Made by a program: the position numbers and the translations under genes. The notes under the pieces were generated by a model that saw nothing but the letters and a program-made list of their open reading frames with translations, ran no database searches and was not told the origin of the DNA. A stretch of 55,246 nucleotides of DNA, from positions 1 through 55,246 of the forward strand of contig WOGZ01000228.1 of assembly GCA_009733775.1 (NCBI GenBank). The letters run 5' to 3'. Shown here piece by piece: positions 25,069-36,500 of the stretch (positions are counted from its first letter, which is position 1; each line of letters begins with the position of its first letter). The stretch is from Alectoria sarmentosa (Eukaryota; Ascomycota; Lecanoromycetes; Lecanorales; Parmeliaceae).

Positions 25069-27291
25069 ATGTTTACAACCTTCGCCAGCATGCCTCCTTC
25101 AGTCTCCGCCTCTCCAGACTCTCCGCAGCTTCAGCTAAAATTTGAGCCGTCTCCCCGAACCCGACAGAGACGAGGCCAGGTCGCCCGAGCCTGCGAGCGG
25201 TGCCGTGTTCATCGCGTAAAGTGTGATAGTGGCAACCCCTGCTCGAATTGTAAGAATAGGGGTGGGCAGTGCAGGTACAGTGGTGCTATGAAAGCTTCAA
25301 CTCTTCCTCATGCCTATCGCGAGATCGAGCGATTAGAGCAGCGAATCGAGGAGCTGGAGCAGGAGAAGGAGCGGGATGCTGAGAAGCCGGTCCATCAACT
25401 GCAAATATCCATCAGTCCGCCTCGATCTCTGTCCGACGGCCGAGGGTCTGGGACTGGTGAACAAGACCTGGCAGGATCAAGACTGAAACGGGTTTGGGAG
25501 GGAATCTATATCAGTACTGCCCGCTCTCCACAGAAGACATGGTACGGATCATCCTCACTATTCTACTTCATCGGGCGCATCGACGTCTTCTTATCAGTTG
25601 CCTTGCAACAAAGTCATCCGGCGGATCGCATGCTCCCGGACTCGGCGAGTAATCTGCTTGACGGCCCAACTACCGTCGCGGCCGAGGAACAGGCCGGCCA
25701 ACTGGCGGGCCCTACAGACGATCCTATCACCACAGGTGAATACCTGACCTCTACGCAAGAAGAATACTTTCTCAGCCTCTTTTGGCAATCTTACTATACA
25801 TCGTATCCGATCTTCGATGAGCTTGAGTTCAAGAAATACTACCGGTCTCTGTGGGCAACACCAGAGGGGAAACGAAAACCATCCGCTCTCGCGGATATCG
25901 TCATCGCAGTTTGTATGCAGTATGGCATGGCGCGACTTGAACGAGGACTGGAAGTCACCTCGAGGGCCAACGTGAGCAAAACCGATGCCACAATTGCCGG
26001 TCGATGGTATTATCGGCGCTGTCAGACGCTCCTGTCAGCTGAATTGGAAAGCCCGATCATATCAACGCTGCAGTGCCACATCCTTTGCTCCATGTATCTC
26101 TGCTGTGCGTCTTTCCAGAACATGGCGGATAGCACTTGCGGTCTTGCGGTGCGGACAGCTTACATGCTTGGCCTCCACCTTGAGCCTCCTCAGTCCATGC
26201 CGCGGCGAGAAAGAGAGACAAGGAAGCGCTTGTGGTGGACCCTGTACGTATTGGAGACCAAGATGAGCATGATATTAGGTCGACCTTTCCTACTGCATGA
26301 TTCTAGTACTACATGCAGTCTACCGGCCGATGATCGTGAGATTGCCATGCTCGTGGGCTCCAGCTTTGCCCCTCTCGGAGAAAATGTCACCTGGCTGACG
26401 TGGAACCTGCACAACACCAAACTTCTCTTGGCAGCCCGAACCGCCTACACGACCTTTTACGATGGAGCTCCCGACACCTTCAATGCAGGCAACTGCCAGC
26501 CCATCACGGAGCCGCTAGAAGACTGGCTCAAAGACGTACCCGAGGCGATCAAGACGCAACGTCAGAACAATGGCGTTCCATTCTCCACAGACCGATCCGC
26601 CCTTCAAATCGAACAGTTTGCACCACTCTGGCTGCAGCGTCAGCGTTTGCTTCTGGAGCTGATGTACCACAATCTATGCATCAATCTCTATCGTCCCTCT
26701 ATCTCCTTCGCCTCAGCAACAGCGCAGACTCCTCTTGCGGATGGAATGGCCATGAAGTGTGCCGCCCATGCCATGGCGCTGACGCACATGATGCACCAAG
26801 TGCTTACCTCAACATCCATTCTAGCAGGCTGGCTTGAAGCCTTCCAGTGGCAGTGGAATGCAGCCATGACGCTCGTTGGCATCGTACTGGCATATCCCCA
26901 TGATGATTCGACTGGGGCGGTGAGAAGCACCATCGACCTTTCTGTTGCTGTTTTGGATAATTTTGGGAATAGCTTTGCAGTCGCGGCGGGGGCGGCCAAT
27001 ATCGTGGGCGAACTCTGTGTCAAGATCGACGTGCTCATGGAGAAAAGTCAAGGGAAGAAGGGTGTCAGGCTGGAGAAGATGCAGCCGGTCACAAGTTACC
27101 AAGAAGTAGACGAGGAAAGTCTAATGGATGAAAATTTCCCGGCATTGCCATCTATGGACGAATCCTTGGGCTTCTTTAACGTGACCGCTCCCGAAACTCG
27201 AGGGGTGTTCGCTCAGTCGATCGACATCATGGCTACGGACATGTACGACGACTTTGCCTTATCGGGCATCAACGACGGCTACCTCAACTAG
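25069..27291 (+). CDS. Zn2Cys6 transcription factor with fungal-specific domain, 740 aa
   Basis: Single-exon gene and the only regulator in the cluster-like region. The binuclear zinc cluster is complete: Cys42, 45, 52, 58, 61 and 68 (CERCRVHRVKC, then CSNCKNRGGQC), preceded by a basic RTRQRRGQ stretch. A dimerisation coiled coil follows at about 83-108 (EIERLEQRIEELEQEKERD). Then come the family's PRSPQKTWYG-like segment (ARSPQKTWYGSSSLFYF near 155) and the fungal-specific transcription factor middle region (about 230-480), including RRERETRKRLWWTLYVLE. The C-terminus is acidic. An in-frame ATG at residue 8 is an alternative start. Its position between the GMC and alcohol dehydrogenase genes suggests it controls the cluster. 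Candidate targets would carry CGG/CCG triplets. Confidence 0.93.
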   Translation: MFTTFASMPPSVSASPDSPQLQLKFEPSPRTRQRRGQVARACERCRVHRVKCDSGNPCSNCKNRGGQCRYSGAMKASTLPHAYREIERLEQRIEELEQEKERDAEKPVHQLQISISPPRSLSDGRGSGTGEQDLAGSRLKRVWEGIYISTARSPQKTWYGSSSLFYFIGRIDVFLSVALQQSHPADRMLPDSASNLLDGPTTVAAEEQAGQLAGPTDDPITTGEYLTSTQEEYFLSLFWQSYYTSYPIFDELEFKKYYRSLWATPEGKRKPSALADIVIAVCMQYGMARLERGLEVTSRANVSKTDATIAGRWYYRRCQTLLSAELESPIISTLQCHILCSMYLCCASFQNMADSTCGLAVRTAYMLGLHLEPPQSMPRRERETRKRLWWTLYVLETKMSMILGRPFLLHDSSTTCSLPADDREIAMLVGSSFAPLGENVTWLTWNLHNTKLLLAARTAYTTFYDGAPDTFNAGNCQPITEPLEDWLKDVPEAIKTQRQNNGVPFSTDRSALQIEQFAPLWLQRQRLLLELMYHNLCINLYRPSISFASATAQTPLADGMAMKCAAHAMALTHMMHQVLTSTSILAGWLEAFQWQWNAAMTLVGIVLAYPHDDSTGAVRSTIDLSVAVLDNFGNSFAVAAGAANIVGELCVKIDVLMEKSQGKKGVRLEKMQPVTSYQEVDEESLMDENFPALPSMDESLGFFNVTAPETRGVFAQSIDIMATDMYDDFALSGINDGYLN

Positions 27292-28271
27292 TAGACCTGC
27301 CGTTAAAGAGCGGTTACGCCTTTGCTTTCACCATCGAACGAACGTTGGTGTGTATGGTATCAGTAGAGCCTCCATGTGTGAAGACCATGTGTGAGATGTC
27401 GCCGAAACGAGTCTGCTGGCGGTATTGCTTTTGTTGATGGACGGAGTGATATTCTGGCGCATGAAAGAATTTTAGCTCACCGTGTAGAGGAATAGAGGCA
27501 TAAAATTATATGCCCCTGTTTGCACCATTAAGCAAGCCAACTGCGCTGAAACCAAGACCAACGGCGGCGGACGGAATGGGCCGTGAAAATCAAAAAAAAA
27601 AAAATTCCACGAAGGTAGAGATGGTGTGGACAGTTTGCCGTGTGGTGCTCGCGCTGAAAAGGCTCTGCAAGACGTAAGGTAAGCACCTAAGGTAAAATAC
27701 CTCACGTAAAGTACTTAGCAGCCTGCATGACCAGGCGGATTTTAAGTACAGTAATATTTAGGTACCTTAGGTAATGGGCGGATGGCACGTCCTGCGCCTC
27801 CTCTACGGTCTATCCTCCAAGGGGCAACCGGAGACTCCCTCCTCTACGGTCTGCCCTATCTCCTCTTCCTCCAAGGGGCAACCGGAGACTCCCTCCTCTA
27901 TGGTCTACCCTATCTCCTCTTCCTCCAAGGGGCAACCGGAGACTCGGAGTCGAGATGCGGATCCATCCAAGGTAAGGTAGCTGCAATTGCACTGCGGTGA
28001 ATGTGGAACCTCCGGAAGCTCCGAGTGTAGTACAGAGTGCCCCCATTAGTGCTAGAGTAATCAATCACACAGCTTCAGCTTCAGCTTCATCCATGCTCGA
28101 CCATGTGTCGAGGCAAGTGCATTCCTCCGTAAACCCCCAGTCAGCCTCATTCCCATTGTTGTTGCCTTCACACTTCATTCACATTTAATTCTCACCCGTC
28201 ACACAATTTCTTCCCCCATCAATCAACTTCACAACACAGTCTGCTCCTAAATCTCCCATCATTCAAACAAC
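27292..28271. other. Intergenic between regulator and alcohol dehydrogenase; likely promoter
   Basis: No gene seen. It contains a 14-base A run near 27592-27605, GTAAGGTAAG/ACCTTAGG-type words near 27676-27770 and the 54-bp tandem repeat listed separately. A CT-rich, ATTCA-rich stretch leads into the dehydrogenase ATG. Confidence 0.6.
27813..27945 (+). repeat. 54-bp tandem repeat upstream of the alcohol dehydrogenase gene
   Basis: Three copies of a core beginning TCCTCCAAGGGGCAACCGGA start at 27813, 27867 and 27921, exactly 54 bases apart and nearly identical. They lie about 330-460 bases before the dehydrogenase ATG. Each unit carries CCGGAG, and the first carries CTACGG, giving regularly spaced CCG/CGG triplets. 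Confidence 0.9.
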
Positions 28272-29387
28272 ATGCCTTCCTTCACAGTCTTCAAGGGCCA
28301 GGAGAGCGGCGTCCCCAAAGAGAGCACCACCACCAAGCCTGACCAGCTCACCGGCGACAACGTCTTCGTCAGAGTGACAGCCTCCGGAGTGTGTGGAACC
28401 GGTATTTGCCCTTCAATCGATGATCCCCCACGTAAGAGACGGCTGCTAATCGGTCCTTCTAGATCTGCACTATGTGAGTGACTTCGCTTCTCCGACGTGG
28501 ACCTGTTGATTTGCAGCAACTAAATGAGAGGGCAGAAAGGTGCAGACATGGTTCTCGGCCACGAAGGCGTCGGCATCGTTGAGACCGTCGGCCCAGCGTG
28601 CCACTCCTTGAAGCCAGGTGATCACGTCGGCTGGGGCTATGAGGTCGACTGTTGCGGCCACTGCATCGAATGCCTCCAGGGGACCGAAATCTACTGCCCC
28701 GATCGTGCCATGTACGGCGAAGCGAATTTCGACCAAGGCAGCTTTGCGACCCACGCCATCTGGCGAGAGTCATTCCTATATCCCATTCCACAAGATCTCA
28801 GCGACATCGACGCCGCTCCCCTCCAATGCGGCGGCGCCACCACCTTCAGCGCCCTGCAAGGCATCAAGCCCAGCGACACGGTCGGCGTCATGGGCGTGGG
28901 GGGGCTCGGCCATCTAGCGATTCAGTTTGCGGCCAAGATGGGCTGCCACGTGGTGGTTCTTTCCGGCTCCGAGAGGAAGAAGGCCGAAGCCATGCAGTTC
29001 GGAGCACGCGAATTCATCGCCACCAAGGACGCCAAGAAGCTCGAGGTCTCATCTCCAATCGACCGATTGCTCGTCACTGCCGCGGTGCCGCCGAACTGGG
29101 AATTGATTCTGCCCATCATGGCTCCCCGATCGGCCATTTACCCGCTCTCGGTCTCGTCTGGCAACCTGGAAATTCCTTACATGGGGCTGATTCTGCAGGG
29201 GATCTCGGTGCAGGGATCGCTCGTGGCCTCCCGGCATTTGCACCGCAAGATGCTGGAGTTTGCCGCGCAACACCAGATCAAGCCGGTTGTCGAGACGTTC
29301 CCCATGACGGAGCAAGGCATCAAGGAGGCGATGGAGAAGTTGGAGCGCGGCGAGGTTACCTACCGTGCTGTCCTAATACCGAAGTAA
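28272..29387 (+). CDS. Zinc-dependent alcohol dehydrogenase (MDR family), 330 aa
   Basis: Medium-chain NAD(P)-dependent alcohol/aldehyde oxidoreductase. Exons: 28272-28401, an 11-base microexon 28463-28473, and 28536-29387, giving 331 codons with stop. The microexon supplies D-L-H-Y, restoring the family motif GVCGTDLHY. Catalytic-zinc ligands are Cys41 and His56-Glu57 (LGHEGVG). The structural-zinc cysteines are in VDCCGHCIECLQGTEIYC. The cofactor fold has GVMGVGGLGHLAIQFAAKMG. The C-terminus YRAVLIPK is typical. A possible extra intron, 29384-29436 (GTAAGA to TTGCAG), removes this stop and would add 35 residues ending at 29545. It lies just downstream of the regulator on the same strand and could act on cluster aldehydes. 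Confidence 0.88.
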
Positions 29388-29545
29388 GAAACGATCGGAC
29401 CGCGTGTGTGGTTGAAAGATGAATAAAATGTTGCAGTTTTGGTAACTCGGTCACCAAGCCTCCTTTAACAGACTCGGCCGGCAAGACTCCTATGGTGAAG
29501 GTCGCCGTCCACAAGGCTCAAAGAGCGATGGAAAAAATCTTCTAA

Positions 29546-29963
29546 GATATTAAGGATCGGGTCCGTTATTTGCATGCATCAGTATCCTTGCTGTAAATTT
29601 GACAATCTTGTCATCAGCAGGAAAGGCTAGTGCCGAGCAACAATATCTGCATGCAATCTATTCCACTTCATCCCGCTGATTGAACAATGTAGAAGAATTT
29701 TGCTTTGCTACGATTCAAGGCTTCGACGCATCCAAGCCCAACGTCCTTTTCCAGATACTGCTTTTTTCCCCCCTTACTTCTCCTTCCCTTCCTATTCTCC
29801 TGCATCGAATAACCAGTCTCGTCCAGCGTTCCCAACTCTTTACAGACTATCAATGCACTACTAATACAGTGCCAGGGCACACAAGTAAGGGAAAGGGTGT
29901 GCCTGAGACTTCAGAAGCCTCCGGGGTATAGGTAGTCTACAGACTAGACTTCAGCCTAAAATA
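29546..29963. other. Intergenic up to the left inverted repeat
   Basis: No gene seen. It contains the 3' region of the alcohol dehydrogenase and unremarkable sequence up to the first base of the 9.3-kb island. Confidence 0.6.
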
Positions 29964-30002
29964 TGTGCTGGGGGCGCGGGCTTCCCAGTAGTGGAAAGCT
30001 TG
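29964..30002 (+). repeat. Left terminal inverted repeat
   Basis: Begins (T)GTGCTGGGGGCG and ends GGAAAGCTTG. It matches the reverse complement of 39238-39275 at 37 of 38 positions. The single difference is C here against T in the other copy read the same way. Confidence 0.85.
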
Positions 30003-30035
30003 CAGAGTACGTGATAGGGCTGATAGGGCTGAGTG

Positions 30036-30163
30036 TTCAAATGTGGCATATTGTCGGTTTACACCATATATATTAGAATAGCCCGCGAAATAGGTATCAG
30101 CCCGTATGGCTCAGTGGGTAACATGTGCAAAAAACCACATTTGAATGACGTAGGTTCAATTCC
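30036..30163 (+). repeat. tRNA-like (SINE-like) stretch with internal-promoter boxes
   Basis: An A-box-like TGGCTCAGTGGG at 30107-30118 and a B-box-like GGTTCAATTCC at 30153-30163 are spaced as in a tRNA gene. The acceptor, D and T stems do not pair properly, so it is not a working tRNA. It may be a tRNA-derived SINE head or a tRNA relic. An exact 11-bp inverted repeat (TTCAAATGTGG at 30036-30046 and its complement at 30135-30145) overlaps it. Confidence 0.5.
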
Positions 30164-30316
30164 ATCAAACCCCTCAAAAACCCCATATGATGATAAAAAA
30201 TCTGAATCTGTTGTATGATTCCCATGATTTCAATCGATGTATCGTTCCCCGATACCTGTCTGATGCCCCATATATCATACATATGTGCCTATTCTACGGT
30301 GACAGGCCCCTGCTAA

Positions 30317-30338
30317 CATGCTCCCAAACAGGCCTCCC

Positions 30339-30381
<43 letters not shown>

Positions 30382-30413
30382 CGGTCTGCAAGCCTAGCCT
30401 GTTTGGGAGCATG
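30317..30413. repeat. Poly-T tract enclosed by an exact 17-bp inverted repeat
   Basis: CATGCTCCCAAACAGGC at 30317-30333 is the exact reverse complement of 30397-30413. Between them lies a run of 41 T (30341-30381). The structure could fold into a hairpin, or it marks a small inserted element. It is followed directly by telomere-like GGGCTAGGGCTAGGG (30413-30427). Confidence 0.9.
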
Positions 30414-30432
30414 GGCTAGGGCTAGGGTTTAA

Positions 30433-30535
30433 CGTCTGATTCGTACGTCTGATCCGTACGTCTGATACGTACGTATAATCCGTATGATCCATATGGTTCG
30501 TACGTCTAATTCGTCTGATTCGTACGTTTGCGCTC
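30433..30535 (+). repeat. Degenerate tandem repeat of CGTACGTCTGAT-type units
   Basis: About seven imperfect units of 12-15 bases built on CGTACGTCTGAT, decaying towards the AT-rich core. No coding potential. Confidence 0.7.
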
Positions 30536-33500
30536 CGTACATACGATAAAGAGATATAACGACGACGAATAATAATGTTTGATCTTAAAAAGCACATTCG
30601 ACGATAATTAAGATATATATCTCATTTCGATAAAGGTGAATTATAATTAAATGTAAAAACGAAAATGCGTTATTATCGATTTAAGCGACAAAAAATTAAA
30701 TGCAAAAAAATCGAATATGATAAAAAGATTTAACGATAACGAGATGTGATATATATTATTATTAATCACCTTCGACGATAAATTAAATGTAATTATCATT
30801 TCGATATATAATATAAGTTATTTTAATAAATAATTATTATATAATAATGATTATCGATGATGAATAAAAGTTAACAAAAAAAAAAAAAAAAAAAATCAAC
30901 AAAAAGTCACTTTTCGATTATACGAATAAAATAAATTATTTTATAATTGTGTTTATGTGAAAACCAAAATTGATAAATCGAGAATAAATTTTCTTAAATT
31001 TATTTTATTACTTATATGCTTTATAATTACACTCTTTACACATAATGTATCAAATAATTAAATTATATTAAAAATATATTATTATACGATTTATTAACAG
31101 ATTTTAATGTGCGAAATTAATAAATAATGACTTCACTCATTTAAAGAAAATATAATATAAAATATAAAAAAGTTATATTCATTTTTTAAAAACTCATTTA
31201 TTCAATCAAAGATTTTATTATTAAATCATTTATAATAATCTTTAAATCTTCAAAATCAAGATTTAATTTATCTTTCACGATTAATTTAAATTTAAAAATA
31301 AAAAAAATGAATAAACTTTATTATCGATAAACATCGTTAATACGCATTTTAATATATAAAGTTCGATTAATAAAAAATCGATTATAAACATAATAAATCT
31401 CAATAATAAAACTTATAATATGATAAATTTATAACAAAACGACATAAATGAGAATTATATTAATATTTTTAATAATAAAATTTACGACGATCTTATTTAA
31501 AATTAATTTTTAATTTTTATAAATGATGATAACAAAGACAAAAATTAATGATATTTACGTTCGAATATATATATTTTCATTATTATTTCATTATTATCTT
31601 CTCGACAATATAAATATCACATATTTTTCATTAACAAAAACACACGTTTATTCAAAATAATTAATCATTTTAATAAACATTATTGTTAACATAACATTAA
31701 AAAAATCTTAAACGTCGTCTTTTCAAAGAATTTTATACATCGTGATCATCGTCTCGTTAATCAATTCCTTATTTACATATAAATTTCACATTAATATAAT
31801 CTTTATTCTTTTTATTAATAACAATTCGTTATTAAAATTAACATAATTTTAAACGAAGATTTATTTAACGTTTTTATTAATATTAATAATCTTAATATTA
31901 ATAATAAAACGTTTAAATAATTCGAAATATTGAAAATTATAATTATCGATCTTTCGATTAATAACATATAATCGTAAAACGTTATTAAACGATTTTTATT
32001 TCGCTATATTAAATCTTTTCTTTATTCATTTAATAAATAATTATTAACTCTTTATCATAATAAATCCTTCATATAATTAATTAAAAATTTTCGAAATTAA
32101 ATAATTTCAAATGAGATCTTTTATTAACGTATCATTTAAATAAAAACAACGATTTAATTAATAATTACATATATTTTGAAATCGATTAAGACATTTTCAA
32201 ATTCGTGAAAAAGAGTGTTATAAAAAGCGATAATTAAAATAAAAGAAAATTATTCAAAATCGTCGTAAAAAAGAATGTTCATTTTTTTATAAAAAAAATC
32301 ATGATTATATTTAATTTAACGTAATCGACGACCAATATAATAAAAAATTTAAACGTTTATTATTAATTTTTCATCGATGATTAATAATTAACAATATCAA
32401 AAACTATTTTGAAAACGTGAAAAAGATTTTTAATTTAATTTTTGAAATTTCTTTTTAATGAGCAACGAGAATAATCGATAAAAGATAAAATTATAAATAA
32501 TATAAATCATTATTTTTATAAAAGTATTTCTTATAATTAAATAAACGTTTTTTCGTTAAATTAATTTATAAATCAAATGTCTTAAAATTATATCGATAAT
32601 TCTCGATTTTTTTATGTTAATTATATTATTAACGTGTAAAAGAAATTAAATCTCACACTTTTATAAATAATGAATCATTATTCGATCAAAGACATTTCTT
32701 TATTCAGCGTTTAAAATATATAAATCATTTATTTGAATTAAATTAATAAAAAATGAAAAATTATTATTAAAATTATCGTGTATTAATTCGATATGCTATT
32801 TCATTTATTTTATATCAATATCAAAATTCCTATATAATCAATCATAATTCATATTTTTCGATCGACGATTTAAATTAATTTCAATTGAGATTATTTCGTT
32901 ATCGTGATATAAATTGCGAAGAATTAATATCTTCTCATTTTAATAATTTAAATTATCATATTTTATATTAAAAACAAATTCGTTTGACGATGATAATTGA
33001 GCAATAAATAAATCATTTAAAAAATTGAAAAAATGATAATAATTATCGTTTTAATAACGTTAATAAGCTTATTTTTATTCTTTATTAATAAATAATAAAT
33101 TAAACAAATTAACATTTCAAAAAAAATAATAAAGCATAATCTTCGCTTTATATTATTTCGAATAATTCATTTTTTAATTAAAACGAAAATATAAATTGAG
33201 AATTTTTTATTTTTATATAAATTAAAAGATCTTATTACGTTAATTATAATCTCGTATAATTATCATAAAACTTTTATTCGTCAAAAACTCGTTATAAATA
33301 TAATAACATTCAATTTAAATCTCATTTAAAATAATCTTTAATTCGTTCAAATGAAATTTTTTATATTAAACATTATTCGATCGAATATCGAGATTAATAA
33401 TCGAGCGAGAATTATCGCGAAGCTCACAATTCAATAATAAATAATAAATCTCTTAAATCGATTAATCGCATTTCGATATCATCTTATTATATAATCGATT

Positions 33501-36500
33501 AATTTAAATAAACATAAAATTGATATTTAAAAAATTATATAAAATGTTTTTATTCACATTAACGAACTTCTCAAATTTCTTTTTCTTTTTTAACGTGTAT
33601 TTAATAAAATAATGAATCACACTTTTCTCATCGATATAAAAAACGAAATCGATGTTTATAAATCATGTTATATTGATAATAATATTGTATTTGCCGATAT
33701 ATAAATCGTTTTATATCGATTTAAATGTTTTATAAACGAAATTATTATAATTGTCGATCGTAAAAATTTTTCATTAAAATCATAAAAAAACAAATCGATA
33801 TCTTATTTATTTAATGATTTTATCACGTCGATAATAATATTAAAATATGCATTTATAATATTATATTCGATTGAGAAGCTTTTTTAACTCACGAAAAATA
33901 TTATAATAATTAACGAATTTACGATTAAACGAATGCTTCGTTGTAAATTTCAAATCGTTATTCGAATTAATAACAATGATTTTAACCTTTTAATATTTTA
34001 AATATTCGACGATTTGATCAACATTTAAAACGTTTTAAATTCATAAAAAATTCGTGAATATAATCGCTCTTTCGAATTTATTATTCAAATTAATATTAAT
34101 AATTTAATATATCAAACTTCTTATTTAAAACATTTGAATAAAAAACGAAAACGCAAATTCAAATATTCAATCACAATGTGAGAGTTTTATTAAATCAAAC
34201 GAAAAGTAATATTATGTCGCTAAACTTCAAAAACGTTAAAATATTCGTTTTTATTAAACATATATTAATAAAGATTATATTATTAAAAATCAATAACGTT
34301 AATCGTGAAAAAGATATTAAAAATTTCTTAATTATATACGAATAATTCGAATTCAATTTTCGCTCATTATTAATAAAGGCGTATATTTTATAAATTGTAA
34401 ACCTTTCGCATTAAAACATTTAATATTCGATTATTATTATTGTTAATAAAATCGCGAAATTCATTAATATCGACGTTTCGATTAATCACACATTTTCAAA
34501 ATCATTTATTCGATTTTTTAAATTGCGCTTTCAACATTATATTAAAAATTTATTAACGAAAACGAAAATATTATGCGAATTTCTTATTTTAATATTTTAT
34601 CAAATATTTAATATAATCTTTAAATAAAACTTTTTTTTGACGATTAATATAAAAAAAAACAAAATCATTTGAAAATAATGTAAAAAAGATCATTTAAACA
34701 ATATTCAACGATCGATTATATTCGTTAATTGATTAATTAACAAAAAAAACTTATATAATGCTCGATTTAATTAAAAATCGTATAAAAAATGAAAACTCAT
34801 CATTAAATGTATCTTGAAACACATAAAACTTAAACATATCGATTATAAGATTTGATATACACGATTCTTCGATGAAAACGATTGAATTATCAATATAATT
34901 TAAAATCAAAAAAAGTGATCATAATTAACAAGTTTGACATTTGAAAAACCCTTCGAGGGCTCTTTAAGGGCTCTTTAAAAGCTTTTATTAAAAAAATCAT
35001 TTTCATAAATTCGAAAAAAGAAATAAACAAAAAAAAAAAAAAAAAAAATCGTCACATATTTACATTTGAAATTCCGTTTTCAAAATTTATATTTTCAATT
35101 TCCTCATTATTATTTTTCTCATCGTTTGAAATATTCGATACGTTATCGATAATGTAATCATTTTTCGATAATTAAAATAAACGCTCTTAATCGATTTATA
35201 TTAATAATTTAAATAATATTCGATCAAATAAATGAGTCACGTTTCGATATTTTATCAATATATACGAAATTTTCATTAATATTTACGATTGAATTCATTA
35301 TCGCTCTTACTCGACGATGAAAATTTCAAAATTAAAATCTATAATTTTTAAAAGAGAGAAAATAATTTGTGAATTAATTTAAAAATGTTTTATATTTAAT
35401 TAATACAATAATCTTTATATTTATATTAACAACTTTTAATATAAAATAATTTCATTTAAACGTGAATTTTAATAATCAACATTTTTTCGATTATAATTAA
35501 TTAAAATAATTCAAAAAACATAAATTCAAAATTCATTTTATTATCAACAAAATAAAATGTAAAATCGTTCGTTATATTCTTAAAACATCGTTGATAAACA
35601 AATTATGAATTCTCTATTTATAATCTCATATTAAATTTAATTTTTTTATAAACGTCACATATCTCACGCTTCAATTTATTCAATTCGATATAAAAATTAA
35701 CGATGAAATTTCAATTCTTTTTAAAACATATTGAGATTTATTTTTTCTTATCTTAAATATGAAATCAAAACGTTTTCAACGAAATATTATTATTAATAAA
35801 AATAAATGACGATGAAGCACATTTAAATCTCGATTGTCTTATTTAATAATAATTCTTATAACGCGATTATTTCTTATTATTATAAATGTAATCTTTACGC
35901 ACAATCATATATCGTTTTTAATTACACTTTCGCGATTAATTTAAACATATATCGTAAACGAGATATAAATAAAAAATTATGCGATTCAAAGATCTCGAAA
36001 TATCACATTCGTTACAAAAATATTATTTTTATTCAAAAATCGATATAAATATTAAAGATTTTAAAAAAGTTATTTCACGTTATTTTATTCTTTTCACCTC
36101 TCATTTATAACGATTTTTATCTTTTTATTATTAAAGTAATTGACGTTTTTTAAAGATCGCCTTCGCAATCACACATTTTTTATTTTTCATTTATTTTACG
36201 ATCTTTCGTTTTAATTATTATTACTTTATAACTTTAAAATTATCATATTTCTTTCATTTACGATCATTTTTTATAAAAGTAATAAAAAAATCAAAAGACT
36301 CAATAAAAAAAGTATTAAAATTTATTTTATCAAATAATCTTCGCTTTAAGAGTGAGCATAAGATAATTAATGTACGAAACAACAACGTAAAAGAGTCATT
36401 GAAGCGATAATCTTAAAGTTATTTGAATTAACGCGATTTAATTTGATTGATAATGATGTCAAAAGAAGTTTCGAAAACGATTTAATCAAAAAAGGTCATA

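Noticed and set aside
27813..27945. CRISPR array
   Set aside because: Head-to-tail 54-bp tandem repeat without distinct spacers, in a fungal genome.
30100..30172. Functional tRNA gene
   Set aside because: A and B boxes are present, but the acceptor, D and T stems do not pair.
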